A program made the translations under genes and the position numbers. A stretch of DNA of 64,000 bases from Oscillospiraceae bacterium (GTDB lineage Bacteria; Bacillota; Clostridia; Oscillospirales; Oscillospiraceae), in NCBI GenBank assembly GCA_021770845.1, contig JAETQF010000013.1:1-64000 (forward strand). The letters are read 5' to 3'. Positions 42,139 through 50,894 of this stretch are shown piece by piece. Below the pieces are notes generated by a model. It saw nothing but the letters and a program-made list of their open reading frames with translations. It was not told where the DNA came from and did no database searches. How positions within the stretch are numbered: the stretch's first letter is position 1; every line of letters starts with the position of its first letter.

Positions 42139-44625
42139 TTACAGTTTTTTCATGAGCTGGGCGGTGAACTTCAGCATCAGCCGCTTGGTGCCCACCCCGT
42201 CGAAGGCGATCTCCAGCAGGGTGTCGCCCCCCACCTTTTGAGTGGACAGCACCATGCCCCGTCCAAACGCCTTGTGCTCCAGCATATCCCCCTTCTGGTA
42301 CTCCGGCAGGCCCGCCCCTGGGGCGGACACCGCCGACTGGAAGGCGGGCCGGGCCGCCGCCTTCTGGGGCCGCCCCGGCGTGTAAGTGCTCCGCCGCTCC
42401 CCAGTCCCGTAGGCGCTCCCGCCCTGGCGGTAGGGCTCCCGGTAGGTGGACACCCGGGGCGTCTGGTCGAACTCGTCCCAGTCCCCGCCTGTGGGGGTGG
42501 GGTCTAAGTAGGAACGGCCCGACTGCTCCAGCAGCTCCGCCGGGATCTCCCCGGCGAACCGGGAGGGCCGGTTGGTGCTGGTGCGGCCGAACAGCATCCG
42601 CTGGCCGGCGCAGGTGAGGTACAGCCGCTCCCGGGCCCTTGTCAACGCCACGTAGCACAGCCGCCGCTCCTCCTCCATCTCGTCCGGCTCCCCGATGGCC
42701 CGCAGGCCGGGGAAGATGCCCTCCTCCATGCCCACCACGAACACCGTGGGAAACTCCAGCCCCTTGGCGGAGTGCATGGTCATCATCACCACCGCGTCCT
42801 CGTCGGGGTCGTGGCTGTCCAGGTCGGTGTACAGGGCGATCTCGTCCAGGAAGCCCGCCAGGGTGAGCTCCCCGTCGGCGTTCTCCAGGTAGCTGTTGAT
42901 GGAGGTGAGCAGCTCCCGCACGTTCTCCAGCCGGGAGCGGCTCTCAAGGTCGTTTTTGGCCTGGAGCATGGCGGCGTAGCCCGTCCGGGCCACCACCTCC
43001 TCGTAGAAGTTGGGCAGATCCATGGTGCGGGACAGCTCCGTCAGCTCCTCCATCATGGCGGTGAACTGGCCCAGCTTGTTGGCCGCCTTTTGCAGCTCCG
43101 GGTAGTCCCCGGCATGGGCGATCACCTCCCACAGGGACAGCCCCCGATCCGCCGCGATGGCCCGTGAGCGCTCCACGGTGGCGGGGCCGATGCCCCGGGG
43201 CGGGTTGTTGATGATCCGGGTGAGCCGCAGGTCGTCGGCGTGGTTGTGAAGGACGCACAGGTAGGCCAGCATATCCTTGACCTCCGCCCGGTCGAAGAAC
43301 CGGGTGCCGCCGATGACCTTGTAGGGGATGCCGCCCCGCTTGAAGGCCACCTCCAGCTGGTTGGACTGGGCGTTCATCCGGTAGAGGACGGCGTGGGTGT
43401 TCCACTTGATCCCGTCCCGGAAGTCCTCCATCAGCCGGCCGGCCACGAAGCGGGCCTCGTCGTTCTCGTTCATGGCGGTGTAGAGGTGCACCTTCTCCCC
43501 CGCCGCCCCCGCCGTCCACAGCTCCTTGCCCTTGCGGCCCTGGTTGTGGCGGATGACGGCGTTGGCCGCGTCCAGGATGTTCTTGGTGGAGCGGTAGTTC
43601 TGCTCCAGCCGGATGGTGCGGCAGTCCTTATACTGATCCTCGAAGGACAGGATATTCTCGATGGTGGCCCCCCGGAAGCGGTAGATGGACTGGTCGTCGT
43701 CCCCCACCACGCAGATGTTCTCCCGTCCCCCCGCCAGCAGGGAGGACAGCAGGTATTGCAGGTTGTTGGTGTCCTGGTACTCGTCGATGAGAACGTAGCG
43801 GAATTTTTTCTGATAATATTCCAAAACGTCGTCATGCTGCTGGAACAGCCGGACGGTGTGGAGGATGATATCGTCAAAGTCCAGCGCCCCCGCCTCCCAC
43901 AAACGCTTTTCGTAGGCGGCGTAGAGCTGGGCGATCTTGGTCAGCCGGAAGTCGCCGGACTGCTCGGCGTCCTCCAGGAACTCCTTGGACAGCCGCAGCT
44001 TGTCCTTAGCGGCGGAGATCGTCCCCAGCACGGAGCGGGGCGGGAACTGCTTGTCGTCGAAGCCCAGCTCCTTGATACAGTCCTTCATCACCCGGATGGA
44101 GTCGTCGGTGTCGTAGATGGTGAAGGAGGAGGGGAAGCCCAGCTTCTCAATGTCCCGGCGGAGGATACGCACGCAGGCGGAGTGGAAGGTGGATGCCCAC
44201 ACGTCCCGGGCGGAGGCGCCCAGCATCTTCTCCAGCCGATCCTTCAGCTCCCCGGCGGCCTTGTTGGTGAAGGTGATGGCGATGATGCTCCAGGGGGCGG
44301 CGGGCTCCAGGGCGCACAGGCGGTCGGCCTGGAGGCGTTTTCCCTTGTCAGGGCTTGCTGCATAGGCGCGGAGGAAGTCCAGATCGTCCTCGTTCACCCA
44401 CTCCGGCACCTCGTCGCTGTCCGAGCCCCGGCCGTAGCGGATCAGGTTGGCCACCCGGTGGATCAGCACGGTGGTCTTGCCCGAGCCCGCCCCCGCCAGC
44501 AGCAGCAGCGGCCCCTCGGTGGCCAGCACCGCGCGGCGCTGCTCGGGGTTAAGGTTTTGATAGTTTAAGCCAATGACCTCCCGGCGGAGGCGGCAGAATT
44601 CCAGTTCCTGTGACCGCGTCAGCAT
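42139..44625 (-). CDS. pcrA: UvrD/PcrA superfamily 1 DNA helicase
   Basis: 828-residue 3'-5' helicase for repair and clearing of DNA-bound proteins. Seen: Q-motif and Walker A LNPEQRRAVLATEG then LLLAGAGSGKTTVL, motif II VLIDEYQDTNNLQ, motif III VVGDDDQSIYRFRGA, motif V/VI MTMHSAKGLEFPTVFVVG and VALTRARERLYL, and the C-terminal KGDMLEHKAFGRGMVLS of the RNA-polymerase-binding Tudor-like domain of PcrA. The -10 candidate TATAAT is at 44657-44662 on the minus strand. Confidence 0.95.
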   Translation of the reverse strand: MLTRSQELEFCRLRREVIGLNYQNLNPEQRRAVLATEGPLLLLAGAGSGKTTVLIHRVANLIRYGRGSDSDEVPEWVNEDDLDFLRAYAASPDKGKRLQADRLCALEPAAPWSIIAITFTNKAAGELKDRLEKMLGASARDVWASTFHSACVRILRRDIEKLGFPSSFTIYDTDDSIRVMKDCIKELGFDDKQFPPRSVLGTISAAKDKLRLSKEFLEDAEQSGDFRLTKIAQLYAAYEKRLWEAGALDFDDIILHTVRLFQQHDDVLEYYQKKFRYVLIDEYQDTNNLQYLLSSLLAGGRENICVVGDDDQSIYRFRGATIENILSFEDQYKDCRTIRLEQNYRSTKNILDAANAVIRHNQGRKGKELWTAGAAGEKVHLYTAMNENDEARFVAGRLMEDFRDGIKWNTHAVLYRMNAQSNQLEVAFKRGGIPYKVIGGTRFFDRAEVKDMLAYLCVLHNHADDLRLTRIINNPPRGIGPATVERSRAIAADRGLSLWEVIAHAGDYPELQKAANKLGQFTAMMEELTELSRTMDLPNFYEEVVARTGYAAMLQAKNDLESRSRLENVRELLTSINSYLENADGELTLAGFLDEIALYTDLDSHDPDEDAVVMMTMHSAKGLEFPTVFVVGMEEGIFPGLRAIGEPDEMEEERRLCYVALTRARERLYLTCAGQRMLFGRTSTNRPSRFAGEIPAELLEQSGRSYLDPTPTGGDWDEFDQTPRVSTYREPYRQGGSAYGTGERRSTYTPGRPQKAAARPAFQSAVSAPGAGLPEYQKGDMLEHKAFGRGMVLSTQKVGGDTLLEIAFDGVGTKRLMLKFTAQLMKKL

Positions 44626-44685
44626 TGGTATCAGTCCTTTTTATCAAGTGCCCCACATTATATCAGAGTTGGAGTAAAAAGTACA

Positions 44686-44712
44686 GCCCGCCGGATCACG
44701 CTCCGGCGGGCT
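44686..44712 (-). terminator. Terminator of the RNase J gene
   Basis: AGCCCGCCGGA and TCCGGCGGGCT form an 11-bp stem with a 6-nt loop, followed on the minus strand by GTACTTTTTACT. Confidence 0.85.
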
Positions 44713-44719
44713 GGTTCGC

Positions 44720-46381
44720 TTATACCTCCATGATAACAGGAAGTATCATGGGATTCCGTTTTGTCTTTTTGTAGAGGTAGTTGGACAGGGTGCCCTTCAT
44801 CTCCGACTTGATGGTGGCCCAGTCCCGGATGCGCCGATCCTGGCAGCGATCCAGGGCGTCCACCGCCACCTGCCGCAGCTCCTCCATCAGCTCCTCCGAC
44901 TCCTTGACGTACACGAAGCCCCGGGTGATGATGTCCGGCCCGGAGATCACCGAGCCGTCCTCCCCGGACATGGACACCACCACCACGATCATGCCGTCCT
45001 GGGCCAGGTGCTGCCGGTCGCGCAGCACCACCGCCCCCACGTCGCCCACGCCGTAGCCGTCCACAAACACCTTGCCCGCGGGCACCGTGCCGTTGAGCTT
45101 CACGCTGTCCCGGGTGAGCTCGATGACCCGGCCCACGTCGCTGATGACGATGTTCCGGGGATCCATGCCCATCACGTCCCGGGCCAGCCGGGCGTGGGTT
45201 TTCAGGTGCCGCTGCTCCCCGTGGACGGGGATGAAGAACTTAGGCCGCACCAGGGCGTGCATGATCTTCAGCTCCTCCTGGCAGGCGTGGCCGGACACGT
45301 GGAGGGGCAGCTCCCGCTCGTTGACCACCTCCGCCTCCCGGCGGTACAGCTCGTTGATCACGTTGCCCACCGAGTCCTCGTTGCCGGGGATGGCGGAGGC
45401 GGAGATGATCACCCGGTCGCCGGGCTGAATGTCCACCTGCCGGTGGGTGTTGAAGGCCATCCGGGTGAGGGCGGACATGGTTTCGCCCTGGCTGCCGGTG
45501 CTGATGATGCACACCTTGTTCTTGGGCAGGGTCTTGATCTGGGCCAGATCCACCACCGTCCCGGCGGGTATGTTCATGTAGCCCAGCTCGGTGGACACCT
45601 TCATGGCGTTCTCCATGCTCCGCCCGGTGACGGCCACCTTCCGGCCGTACTTGGCCGCCACGTCGATGATCTGCTGGATCCGGTCGATGTTGGAGGCGAA
45701 GGTGGTGACGATGATCCGCTCCTCGCAGCCCCGGAACAGGGCCTCGAAGGAGGCCCCCACGCTCCGCTCGCTCTTGGTGAAGCCGGGGCGCTCCACGTTG
45801 GTGGAGTCGCACAGCAGGGCCAGCACCCCCTCGTTGCCCAGCTCGCCCAGCCGGGTCAGGTCGGCCATGCCCCCCTGGATGGGGGTGGGGTCGATCTTGA
45901 AGTCGCCGGTGTGGACGCACACGCCGATGGGGGTGCGGATGGCGAAGGCCACCGCGTCGGCGATGGAGTGGTTGATGTGGATGAACTCCACGGAGAACTT
46001 GCCCGCCTTGACGGTCTCCCCCGCCTCGCAGGTGATGAGCTTCACCTTGTCGGTGAGCCGGTGCTCGTCCAGCTTCAGCTTGATGAGCCCCGCCGACATC
46101 CGGGTGGCGTAGATGGGGGCGTTCACGTCCCGCATCAGGTAGGGGATGGCGCCGATGTGATCCTCGTGGCCGTGGGTGATGAAGATGGCCCGGATCCGAT
46201 CCCGGTTCTGGATCAGGTAGGTAAAGTCGGGGATCACCACGTCGATACCGTACATATCGTTGTCCGGAAAGCCCATGCCCACGTCCACCACGATCAGGTC
46301 GCCGCCGTACTCGTAGACGGTGAGGTTCTTGCCGATCTCGTTGAGACCGCCCAGGGAAATGATTTTCAGTTTTTCTGCCAT
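44720..46381 (-). CDS. rnj: Ribonuclease J
   Basis: 553-residue beta-CASP metallo-beta-lactamase nuclease; cleaves RNA endonucleolytically and 5'-3' exonucleolytically in mRNA decay. Seen: IISLGGLNEIGKNLTVYEY, the zinc site FITHGHEDHIGAIPYL (HxHxDH), CVHTGDFKIDPTP, and the beta-CASP motifs STGSQGETMSALTRM and PVHGEQRHLKTHA. ATG 46379-46381 has AAAGGAGTTATT upstream; a longer in-frame reading has no such site. It is alone on its transcript. Confidence 0.95.
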   Translation of the reverse strand: MAEKLKIISLGGLNEIGKNLTVYEYGGDLIVVDVGMGFPDNDMYGIDVVIPDFTYLIQNRDRIRAIFITHGHEDHIGAIPYLMRDVNAPIYATRMSAGLIKLKLDEHRLTDKVKLITCEAGETVKAGKFSVEFIHINHSIADAVAFAIRTPIGVCVHTGDFKIDPTPIQGGMADLTRLGELGNEGVLALLCDSTNVERPGFTKSERSVGASFEALFRGCEERIIVTTFASNIDRIQQIIDVAAKYGRKVAVTGRSMENAMKVSTELGYMNIPAGTVVDLAQIKTLPKNKVCIISTGSQGETMSALTRMAFNTHRQVDIQPGDRVIISASAIPGNEDSVGNVINELYRREAEVVNERELPLHVSGHACQEELKIMHALVRPKFFIPVHGEQRHLKTHARLARDVMGMDPRNIVISDVGRVIELTRDSVKLNGTVPAGKVFVDGYGVGDVGAVVLRDRQHLAQDGMIVVVVSMSGEDGSVISGPDIITRGFVYVKESEELMEELRQVAVDALDRCQDRRIRDWATIKSEMKGTLSNYLYKKTKRNPMILPVIMEV

Positions 46382-46667
46382 AATAACTCCTTTATAAGTT
46401 TGGTAAAGTTTTTTTGCGCAAGACACGGAGGGCGGATCAAACTGTCCGCCCTGCCGTCCCTATGTAGATGGCGGAGGAAGCTGGGCATAACAAAAGTCCG
46501 GCGCGAACCTGCCGCGCCCGGCCCGCGCGGGCGGCGGACAGCTTCCGGTTCGCCCCCACCCGGCCCTGTCTCGCCGGGATGGAGCGTCCGGGCCGTCCGG
46601 CCCCGCGCCCTGTGCCCATCCGCTCTGCCTATCAAACACCGCTGCCACCAGCGGTTTACGCCTCGTC

Positions 46668-46853
46668 GGCACAAGCTGCGCTCATTCGCTTCCACCTGCG
46701 GCGAAAGCTCATCCGCTCCGCTGTGCCTCCTCTCCCCACAAAGCCTGAAGGGCGGCTTTGCGGGGGCCCCATAAGGGCAAAGTCCGCTCGACTCCGTTTC
46801 CTTGCTTCTCCCCTGCCCACAAAAGTAAAGGGCGCTTTTGCGGAGCCCCATTG
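46668..46853 (-). repeat. Structured dispersed repeat, copies 6 and 7 (tandem, inverted)
   Basis: In the 730-bp gap between rnj and the HTH gene. Read on the minus strand, 46668-46773 has GGGGCCCCCGC, arms CAAAGCC / GGCTTTG, GTGGGGAGAGGAGG and the second hairpin AGCTTTCGCCG / AGGTGGAAGCG. A second, shorter unit at 46780-46853 keeps the tail AGCGGACTTTG and has arms CAAAAG / CTTTTG. Together they form the tandem. The rest of the gap (46382-46667 and 46854-46985) shows no coding signal I trust. Confidence 0.75.
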
Positions 46854-46988
46854 GCTGGAGAGGAACCGTTTCCGGCAGTATACCACACCCCGGGGGAAAA
46901 GTACAGCTTTTTTTGTCGAACGGCAGCCCAATTCGGCGGGCCGTATCGGCGGCGCCTTTGGGCAAATTATCCTCCCCGTTTCAAAAAA

Positions 46989-47051
46989 TGTAAAATGTGC
47001 TTGACACAGAATGTAAAGCGTGCTATACTTCAATCGTAAAGCGAACTTTAC
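46989..47051 (+). promoter_or_regulatory. Promoter and operators of the HTH/membrane-protein operon
   Basis: TTGACA at 47001-47006, 17-nt spacer, TATACT at 47024-47029. Around it the motif recurs: TGTAAAATGTGC (46989), TGTAAAGCGTGC (47012, in the spacer) and the perfect palindrome GTAAAG-CGAA-CTTTAC at 47036-47051 over the transcription start. The small HTH protein probably binds here and represses its own operon. Confidence 0.8.
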
Positions 47052-47114
47052 ATCACTTCCACCAAGGGGGAACTCATCATGGCGCACACAACCTGCGCCG
47101 TCAGGAGGGATGAC

Positions 47115-47318
47115 ATGGAAAACCGCATCGCCGCCCTGCGCAAGGAGCGGCGGATCTCCCAGGCGGAGCTGGCCGAGGCGGTGGCCGTCACCCGGCAGAC
47201 CATCATCTCGCTGGAGAGCGGGCGGTATAACGCCTCGCTCCTGCTGGCCCACAAGATCGCCCAGTATTTCAATACCACCATTGAGGACATTTTTCTGTTT
47301 GAGGAGGAAACGCCATGA
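47115..47318 (+). CDS. Small XRE-family HTH regulator
   Basis: 67-residue helix-turn-helix protein (MENRIAALRKERRISQAELA, then VAVTRQTIISLESGRYNASL, ending TIEDIFLFEEETP) of the YgzD/short-Xre type, which accompany small membrane-protein genes in Firmicutes. I use ATG 47115 because AGGAGGG ends 5 bases upstream and MENRI is the usual start; an in-frame ATG at 47079 with its own purine-rich site is a weaker alternative. Its stop overlaps the next start. It likely autoregulates through the palindrome at 47036-47051. Confidence 0.9.
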   Translation: MENRIAALRKERRISQAELAEAVAVTRQTIISLESGRYNASLLLAHKIAQYFNTTIEDIFLFEEETP

Positions 47319-47566
47319 AGCGCAGCTGTAATTTTAACATAAACCCCGCTTTTGCCGTCGGCGTCATCCTGCTGTGGATCGGCATTTTCGTCCGCAGCGT
47401 GCTGGAGCTGGGCGGCCCTATGGGCGCCGCGGCCCATTTCCTGTGCGGCGCGGGGTGCGGGCTGGCCTTCATCGGCCTGCTGTACGGCTCCCCCAAGACC
47501 CGGCCTCTGTTTGACAGGTTCCACGCCTTCAAGCTGCGGCTCCTGGGGCGGGACGCCGCCAAATGA
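47315..47566 (+). CDS. Small membrane protein of the HTH operon
   Basis: 83-residue protein with two hydrophobic helices, at about residues 12-32 (AFAVGVILLWIGIFVRSVLE) and 38-60 (AAAHFLCGAGCGLAFIGLLYG), and a basic C-terminus (FDRFHAFKLRLLGR). It overlaps the HTH stop by 4 bases, so translation is coupled. Unknown function; small membrane partners of short Xre regulators are common. Confidence 0.78.
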   Translation: MKRSCNFNINPAFAVGVILLWIGIFVRSVLELGGPMGAAAHFLCGAGCGLAFIGLLYGSPKTRPLFDRFHAFKLRLLGRDAAK

Positions 47567-47578
47567 GGAGGAAGCGCC

Positions 47579-48040
47579 ATGCTGATGCGGATGTTTGACA
47601 CGTCGGACTACGACCGCTCCCTGCGCCGCCGCCGTCTGATGGCTTTTGGCCTGCTGGCGGTGGGGATCACGGGCCTCCTGTGCTATATCTTCCTTATTCA
47701 CAACAGCGAAGTGCTGTCCGACTATGCCCGGGGCTTCTATCTGGGCGCGGCCAGCGGTATGACCATCGCCGCGGTGGTTCTCCTGGTTCGGATGCAGTAT
47801 CTGCTCACCCACCCGGAGGCCCGGAAAAAGGCCAAGATCCAGGAGCAGGACGAGCGGGAGAAGGCCATCATGAACCAGTCCTTCCAATTTGCCGGGATGT
47901 TCACCTTCTTTGCCGCCGCGGCCTCCCTGTTTGTGCTGGTGGCGGTGAGTCTGGAGGCCGCCGCCGCGGTGGTGGCGGTGGTGGGCGTGTACTCCATCAC
48001 CTGGCTGTTCCGGATGCTCTACCTGTCCAAAACGCTGTGA
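47579..48040 (+). CDS. Membrane protein of the HTH operon (DUF2178-like)
   Basis: 153-residue protein with four hydrophobic helices: about residues 20-42 (LMAFGLLAVGITGLLCYIFL), 50-72, 105-127 and 130-148. Between helices two and three is a charged cytoplasmic loop HPEARKKAKIQEQDEREKAI that resembles the DUF2178 pattern of Firmicutes. GAGGAAGCGCC precedes ATG 47579. Three genes (HTH, 83-residue protein, this one) form a unit. The next gene overlaps its stop by 4 bases and may be read through. Confidence 0.75.
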   Translation: MLMRMFDTSDYDRSLRRRRLMAFGLLAVGITGLLCYIFLIHNSEVLSDYARGFYLGAASGMTIAAVVLLVRMQYLLTHPEARKKAKIQEQDEREKAIMNQSFQFAGMFTFFAAAASLFVLVAVSLEAAAAVVAVVGVYSITWLFRMLYLSKTL

Positions 48041-48939
48041 GCGCCCGGTATCTCACCCTGACCATCACCCCCGAGCTGGCGGGGCTGGAGGTAAACACCC
48101 TCCTGCGCCGCACCCTGGGTCTGTCGGGCACGGTGCTGCGCCGGGTGAAGTGGCTGGAGGACGGCATCACCCTGGACGGGGCGCGGGTGAACGTCCGCGT
48201 CCGGGCGCGGGAGGGGCAGACGCTGGCGGTTCGCTTAACCGACCCCATCCCCCCCGCCGAGCCAGTTCCCACAGAGGGCCCGCTGGATATCGCCTATGAG
48301 GACGCCGACCTGGTGGTGCTGAACAAGGCCCCCGGGGTGCTGGTGCACCCCAGCCACGGCCACTTTGACGATACGCTGGGTAATTTTTTGATGTATCATT
48401 ACCAGCAGGCCGGGGACGAGTCCGGCTTCCACCCCGTCCACCGGCTGGATAAGGGCACCTCCGGCCTGCTGGTAATCGCCAAGCACCCCCACGCCCAGGA
48501 GCAGCTGAAGAACCAGCTCCACACCGGGGACTTCCGGCGGGTGTATCTGGCGGTGTGCGACGGCGCGCCGCCCGCCCCTTCTGGCACTGTGGACGCCCCC
48601 ATCGGGCGGGCGGAGGGCTCCCTCACCCGGCGGGCGGTGCGCCCGGACGGACAGCCCGCCCGCACCCATTATAAGGTAGTGAGCCGCCTGGGCCCCCGGA
48701 CGCTGGTGGGGCTGGAGCTGGAGACGGGCCGCACCCACCAGATCCGGGTGCACATGGCCCACCTGGGCTGCCCCCTCACCGGGGACTTCCAGTACGGAAC
48801 GGAAAACCGGGCCCTGATCAGCCGCCCCGCCCTCCACTCCGCGGCGCTGGAACTGACCCACCCCATCACCGGGGAGCGGATGCGCTTTACCGCGCCCCTG
48901 CCCGATGATATAAGACAACTCATAGAAAAGGAGCATTGA
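48037..48939 (+). CDS. RluA-family pseudouridine synthase
   Basis: 300-residue enzyme that isomerises uridine to pseudouridine in 23S rRNA or tRNA. Seen: an N-terminal S4-like part (LEVNTLLRRTLGLSGTVLRR), the catalytic motif HPVHRLDKGTSGLLVIAK with the active-site Asp, RRVYLAVCDG, and ETGRTHQIRVHMAHLG. GTG 48037 overlaps the previous stop TGA; no ATG gives a better start. Which site is modified cannot be told. Confidence 0.92.
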   Translation: MSARYLTLTITPELAGLEVNTLLRRTLGLSGTVLRRVKWLEDGITLDGARVNVRVRAREGQTLAVRLTDPIPPAEPVPTEGPLDIAYEDADLVVLNKAPGVLVHPSHGHFDDTLGNFLMYHYQQAGDESGFHPVHRLDKGTSGLLVIAKHPHAQEQLKNQLHTGDFRRVYLAVCDGAPPAPSGTVDAPIGRAEGSLTRRAVRPDGQPARTHYKVVSRLGPRTLVGLELETGRTHQIRVHMAHLGCPLTGDFQYGTENRALISRPALHSAALELTHPITGERMRFTAPLPDDIRQLIEKEH

Positions 48940-48940
48940 C

Positions 48941-49123
48941 ATGGCAAAAAACGACCGCTTTCAAGTCATCCAGACGGAGGGCAACGGCCTGACCGCCCCC
49001 CAGCGCGTCATACTGCTGGACACCGCCACCGGCGTACAGTACCTGTTCGCCTCGTCCGGCAACGCGGGCGGGCTGTGCCCCCTGATCGACCGGGACGGCA
49101 AGCCCATGACCTGGGACACGTAA
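48941..49123 (+). CDS. DUF6440 family small protein
   Basis: 60-residue protein: RFQVIQTEGNGLTAPQRVIL followed by DTATGVQYLFASSGNAGGLC and PLIDRDGKPMTWDT, a pattern that fits the DUF6440 family of small Clostridia proteins, of unknown function. It begins 1 base after the rluA-type gene stop (the AGGAGCATTGAC before ATG 48941 is the ribosome binding site), so it is in the same operon, and a strong terminator follows. Confidence 0.85.
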   Translation: MAKNDRFQVIQTEGNGLTAPQRVILLDTATGVQYLFASSGNAGGLCPLIDRDGKPMTWDT

Positions 49124-49130
49124 AGGAAAA

Positions 49131-49167
49131 AGCCTTTCCCCTTTCTCGGAAGGGGAAAGGTTTTTTT
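49131..49167 (+). terminator. Intrinsic terminator after the DUF6440 gene
   Basis: CCTTTCCCC and GGGGAAAGG form a 9-bp stem with flanking A/T pairs and a 9-nt loop, followed by seven T. Confidence 0.92.
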
Positions 49168-49175
49168 ATTCCCCC

Positions 49176-49201
49176 TGTGACATTCCCCGCCAAACCGCGT
49201 C
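49176..49201 (+). promoter_or_regulatory. Probable ECF-sigma autoregulatory promoter
   Basis: TGTGACA at 49176-49182 and CGTC at 49198-49201, 15 nt apart; this TGACA/CGTC pair resembles ECF-type promoters rather than sigma-A. The sigma gene starts 36 bases downstream, as expected for autoregulation. Confidence 0.6.
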
Positions 49202-49237
49202 TTTATGGGTGAAGGGCCTTTCTTAGGAGTTGATACC

Positions 49238-49798
49238 ATGGAGGACAACCAGATCATCGCGCTGTTTCTCGCTCGGGACGAGGACGCCATCCAGGCCGCC
49301 CAGCGGCAGTACGGCGCCTACTGCGCCGCCATTGCCAACGGTATTTTGGACGACCCCGGCGCGGCGGAGGAGTGCGTCAACGACACCTGGCTGAAGTGCT
49401 GGCAGTCCATCCCGCCTCAGCGCCCCCGGTCGCTGAAGGGCTACGCGGGGCGGATCGTCCGCAACCTGGCGCTGTCCGTCCGGCGGGCGGACAGCGCCCA
49501 GAAGCGGGGCGGCGGGCAGGTGCAGCTGGCCCTGGACGAGCTCAGCGAGGTGGTGTCCGGCGGCGAGACCCCGGAGGGGGCGCTGGATCGGCAGGCGTTC
49601 CGGGCGGCGCTGGACGGCTTTCTGGCAAATCTGCCGGAGGAGCGCCGGAACCTGTTCCTGCGCCGGTACTGGTATCTGGACAGCGTGGAGCAGCTGGCCA
49701 AGCGGTTCTGCATGAGTAAAACCCAGGTGACCACCACGCTCCACCGGCTGCGGGTGAAGCTGCGCGCCCATCTTGAACAGGAGGGATTTGAAGTATGA
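49238..49798 (+). CDS. ECF sigma-70 family RNA polymerase sigma factor
   Basis: 186-residue alternative sigma factor. Seen: region 2 (AAIANGILDDPGAAEECVND, then TWLKCWQSIPPQRPRSLKGY, with AGRIVRNLALSVRR) and region 4 (NLPEERRNLFLRRYWYLDSV, AKRFCMSKTQVTTTLHRLRVKLR). ATG 49238 has TAGGAGTTGATACC upstream. Its stop overlaps the next start by 4 bases. It is the second ECF/partner pair in the window and differs in sequence from the one at 27113. Confidence 0.92.
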   Translation: MEDNQIIALFLARDEDAIQAAQRQYGAYCAAIANGILDDPGAAEECVNDTWLKCWQSIPPQRPRSLKGYAGRIVRNLALSVRRADSAQKRGGGQVQLALDELSEVVSGGETPEGALDRQAFRAALDGFLANLPEERRNLFLRRYWYLDSVEQLAKRFCMSKTQVTTTLHRLRVKLRAHLEQEGFEV

Positions 49799-50814
49799 AA
49801 AACCACGAACTTTTGGATATGATCGGCGACGTGAACGAGGACTATGTGCTGGAGGCGGGGAACAACGTGGGAAAGCCCCGGTTCCGCTGGAAAACCCTGG
49901 CGGCCTGCGCCGCCTGCGCGGCCCTGGTGCTGGGGGCTTACTCCGTGTACCGGGCGGCCCACCCGCCCCTGCACGGCTACACCGTGCTGGAGGGCGGCGG
50001 TATGACCACCCTGGAGGATGTGAAAGCTCCGGCGGGCGGGGAATCCGACCCCAACACCATTCCCGGCGGGGCCTATGTAGGCGGCGACAAGGGGGAAACG
50101 GGCATTGACGGCACCGAATACACCGTCCCCGGCCAGGACGCCCCCGGCCAGGAAAAGGCCGCAGCCCAGTATGATGCTCTCATGAAAAACGGCGGCATCA
50201 ACGCGGCGGCCCCCAACCAGGACTGGTACGGCGGAGCCTGGATCGACAACAGCTTTTACCCGGAGACCCGGCTGACGGTGGCCATCGTGGACGGCTTCCG
50301 CACTCCCGAACTGGAGGCGAAGATCACGGGCTGGTGCGGCGACGGCGTGGTGTTCCAGAGCGCGAAGTACAGCCACGCCTATCTGGACGGCCTGATGGAG
50401 CAGGTGGCGCCCCTGCTGGACGGCACGGGGCTGAGCTGCGGCGTCGGCGTGGACGTGATGGCCAACTGCCTGGGGGTTGACCTGTACAGCAACGGGCAGA
50501 CCATCCCCGACAGCATCCTGGCCCAGCTGGCCAAGCTGGATCCGGCGGGCGACGCCATCCGGGTGCGGCTGTTCACCGGCAAGCTGGACACCTTGACAGA
50601 CGATATGGTGAAGGGCCCCGCCCCGGCCCCTGTTGACCCGGAGGCCCGGGCCACTCCCGCCACAACGGTGGACGGCGGGGAGACCGTCTACCACGGCGAG
50701 GACGCCCCCGCGGACGCCGTCCCCGGCGGTGCCCAGCCCCAGGACGGGGCGCAAAAGTGCGGCGAACCGGAGGAGGGCAAGCTGGCCCATTATGACTTAC
50801 TCCCGGACGACTAA
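49795..50814 (+). CDS. Membrane partner of the ECF sigma factor (putative anti-sigma)
   Basis: 339-residue protein: about 33 cytoplasmic residues (MKNHELLDMIGDVNEDYVLE), one membrane helix at about 34-52 (LAACAACAALVLGAYSVYRA), and a large outer part rich in Gly, Pro, Asp and Ala that ends in a low-complexity tail (about residues 265-339). The short N-terminus EDYVLEAG is a conserved sigma-binding-like start in Clostridia partners of ECF factors. No zinc anti-sigma motif is visible. Coupled by ATGA overlap to the sigma gene. Confidence 0.75.
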   Translation: MKNHELLDMIGDVNEDYVLEAGNNVGKPRFRWKTLAACAACAALVLGAYSVYRAAHPPLHGYTVLEGGGMTTLEDVKAPAGGESDPNTIPGGAYVGGDKGETGIDGTEYTVPGQDAPGQEKAAAQYDALMKNGGINAAAPNQDWYGGAWIDNSFYPETRLTVAIVDGFRTPELEAKITGWCGDGVVFQSAKYSHAYLDGLMEQVAPLLDGTGLSCGVGVDVMANCLGVDLYSNGQTIPDSILAQLAKLDPAGDAIRVRLFTGKLDTLTDDMVKGPAPAPVDPEARATPATTVDGGETVYHGEDAPADAVPGGAQPQDGAQKCGEPEEGKLAHYDLLPDD

Positions 50815-50850
50815 ATTTTGCTTCCCTTTTGGGGCAAAAGCGGTTATAAT

Positions 50851-50894
50851 ACGGACAGCCGGAGGCTATGATCCGGCTGTCCGTATTTTTTACC
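50851..50894 (+). terminator. Intrinsic terminator between the ECF operon and the rhomboid gene
   Basis: ACGGACAGCCGGA and TCCGGCTGTCCGT form a 13-bp stem with an 8-nt loop, followed by ATTTTTT. A TATAAT lies just before it at 50845, so if that is a promoter the terminator is in the rhomboid leader. Confidence 0.88.

Noticed and set aside
46468-47004. Frame in the gap before the HTH gene, and other short frames there
   Set aside because: They overlap repeat copies 6 and 7 and have no start signals; their composition is that of the repeats.
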